Source of the DNA: Rhizobacter sp.
GTDB lineage: Bacteria; Pseudomonadota; Gammaproteobacteria; Burkholderiales; Burkholderiaceae_C
Direction of reading: 5' to 3'
DNA length: 6,061 bases
NCBI GenBank assembly: GCA_025351675.1
Contig: JANXVK010000413.1
Location: 1-6,061 of the forward strand
A model generated the notes under the pieces. The model was not told where the DNA came from. It was given only the letters and a program-made list of their open reading frames with translations, and searched no databases. The position numbers and the translations under genes are program-made. The number at the start of each line of letters is the position of its first letter. Position 1 is the stretch's first letter. This document shows, in pieces, positions 5,837 through 6,061 of the stretch.

Positions 5837-6061
5837 TCAGACCACGCGGCGCAGGGTCTGCGCGGCCGTGACCGGCGCGCGGCCGTCGAGCAGCGCCCGC
5901 AGCGCGACGCGGGCGCGCGAAATGCGCGACATCACGGTGCCGACGGGCACGCGCAGCAACTCGGCGCATTCGGCATACGACAGTTGTTCGAGCGTGACCA
6001 GGAGCAGCGGTTCGCGCTGCTCGACCGGCAACTGCTGCAGCGCGGCGACGAGGTCAAGGCG
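5837..6061 (-). CDS. ECF-type RNA polymerase sigma factor, C-terminal part (5' end outside window)
   Basis: The last 74 residues of an extracytoplasmic-function sigma factor are present, reading in frame from base 6061 to TGA at 5839-5837. They form sigma region 4, which contacts the -35 promoter element. It opens with A-L-Q-Q-L-P-V-E-Q-R-E-P-L-L-L, the classic ECF helix. The helix-turn-helix follows, L-S-Y-A-E-C-A-E-L-L with V-P-V-G-T-V-M-S-R-I-S-R-A-R, and then a short tail of about 25 residues. The short-tail architecture fits an ordinary two-domain ECF factor without a C-terminal extension. Region 2 and the start codon are outside the window, so the ECF subgroup and target promoter cannot be assigned. 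The anti-sigma gene follows 19 bp downstream, which strongly supports the pairing. ECF factors commonly activate their own operon, so this one may control some or all of the leftward genes, but its promoter is not visible. Confidence 0.93.
   Translation of the reverse strand, partial: RLDLVAALQQLPVEQREPLLLVTLEQLSYAECAELLRVPVGTVMSRISRARVALRALLDGRAPVTAAQTLRRVV

Noticed and set aside
4885..5871. A 328-codon + strand open frame antisense to the anti-sigma gene
   Set aside because: It is an Arg/Ala-rich shadow frame. The minus-strand frame has a signature domain, a membrane segment and the expected sigma-gene neighbour.
1..6061. A search for CRISPR arrays, tRNA genes, insertion sequences, phage genes, toxin-antitoxin pairs or defence genes
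   Set aside because: No direct repeats with spacers, cloverleaf, transposase motifs or paired small genes were seen. Genes fill nearly all of the window and all belong to familiar chromosomal families.

Overview
The window is dense, very GC-rich (roughly two thirds G+C) bacterial chromosome. The codon use, the protein families and the strongly G/C-biased third positions suggest a betaproteobacterium of the order Burkholderiales (Rubrivivax/Leptothrix/Methylibium-like). That assignment is an inference from overall protein character, because there is no rRNA or other phylogenetic marker here.

Layout. At the left, two genes read rightward: the 3' end of an exodeoxyribonuclease III gene (xth, ends at 293) and, 19 bp later, a complete carboxylesterase/phospholipase-type serine hydrolase of the EstB family (313-969). 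They converge at about 970-1001, in a 32-bp gap holding a GC-rich hairpin, on a run of six genes that all read leftward. In transcription order (right to left) these are: the 3' part of an ECF-type RNA polymerase sigma factor (6061 to 5837); its probable membrane anti-sigma factor (5817 to 4948); a RimJ/RimL-type GNAT acetyltransferase (4897 to 4319); a cytoplasmic Sel1-repeat protein (4288 to 3515); an AmpG-like muropeptide permease (3507 to 1933); and a Tat-exported M48 zinc metalloprotease (1886 to 1002).

How they may work together. The gaps between the six leftward genes are only 19, 50, 30, 7 and 46 bp, so they could form one transcription unit. The sigma and anti-sigma genes are a standard regulatory pair. 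The Sel1 and ampG genes are the tightest pair: ampG appears to start at a TTG seven bases after the upstream stop, with no good ribosome binding site, which suggests translational coupling. Three products concern the cell envelope (membrane anti-sigma factor, muropeptide permease, exported protease). An envelope-maintenance theme is therefore plausible, but no operon-wide regulatory signal is visible, since the promoter side of the sigma gene lies outside the window.

No stretch longer than about 50 bases lacks a gene. I see no tRNA, rRNA, insertion sequence, CRISPR array, prophage gene or recognisable riboswitch. Overall this is ordinary core or near-core chromosome. The points most worth a second look are the rearranged topology of the AmpG homologue, the His/Cys-rich leader of the Tat-exported protease, and the sigma/anti-sigma genes leading into envelope genes. 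I do not find convincing evidence of an undescribed system.
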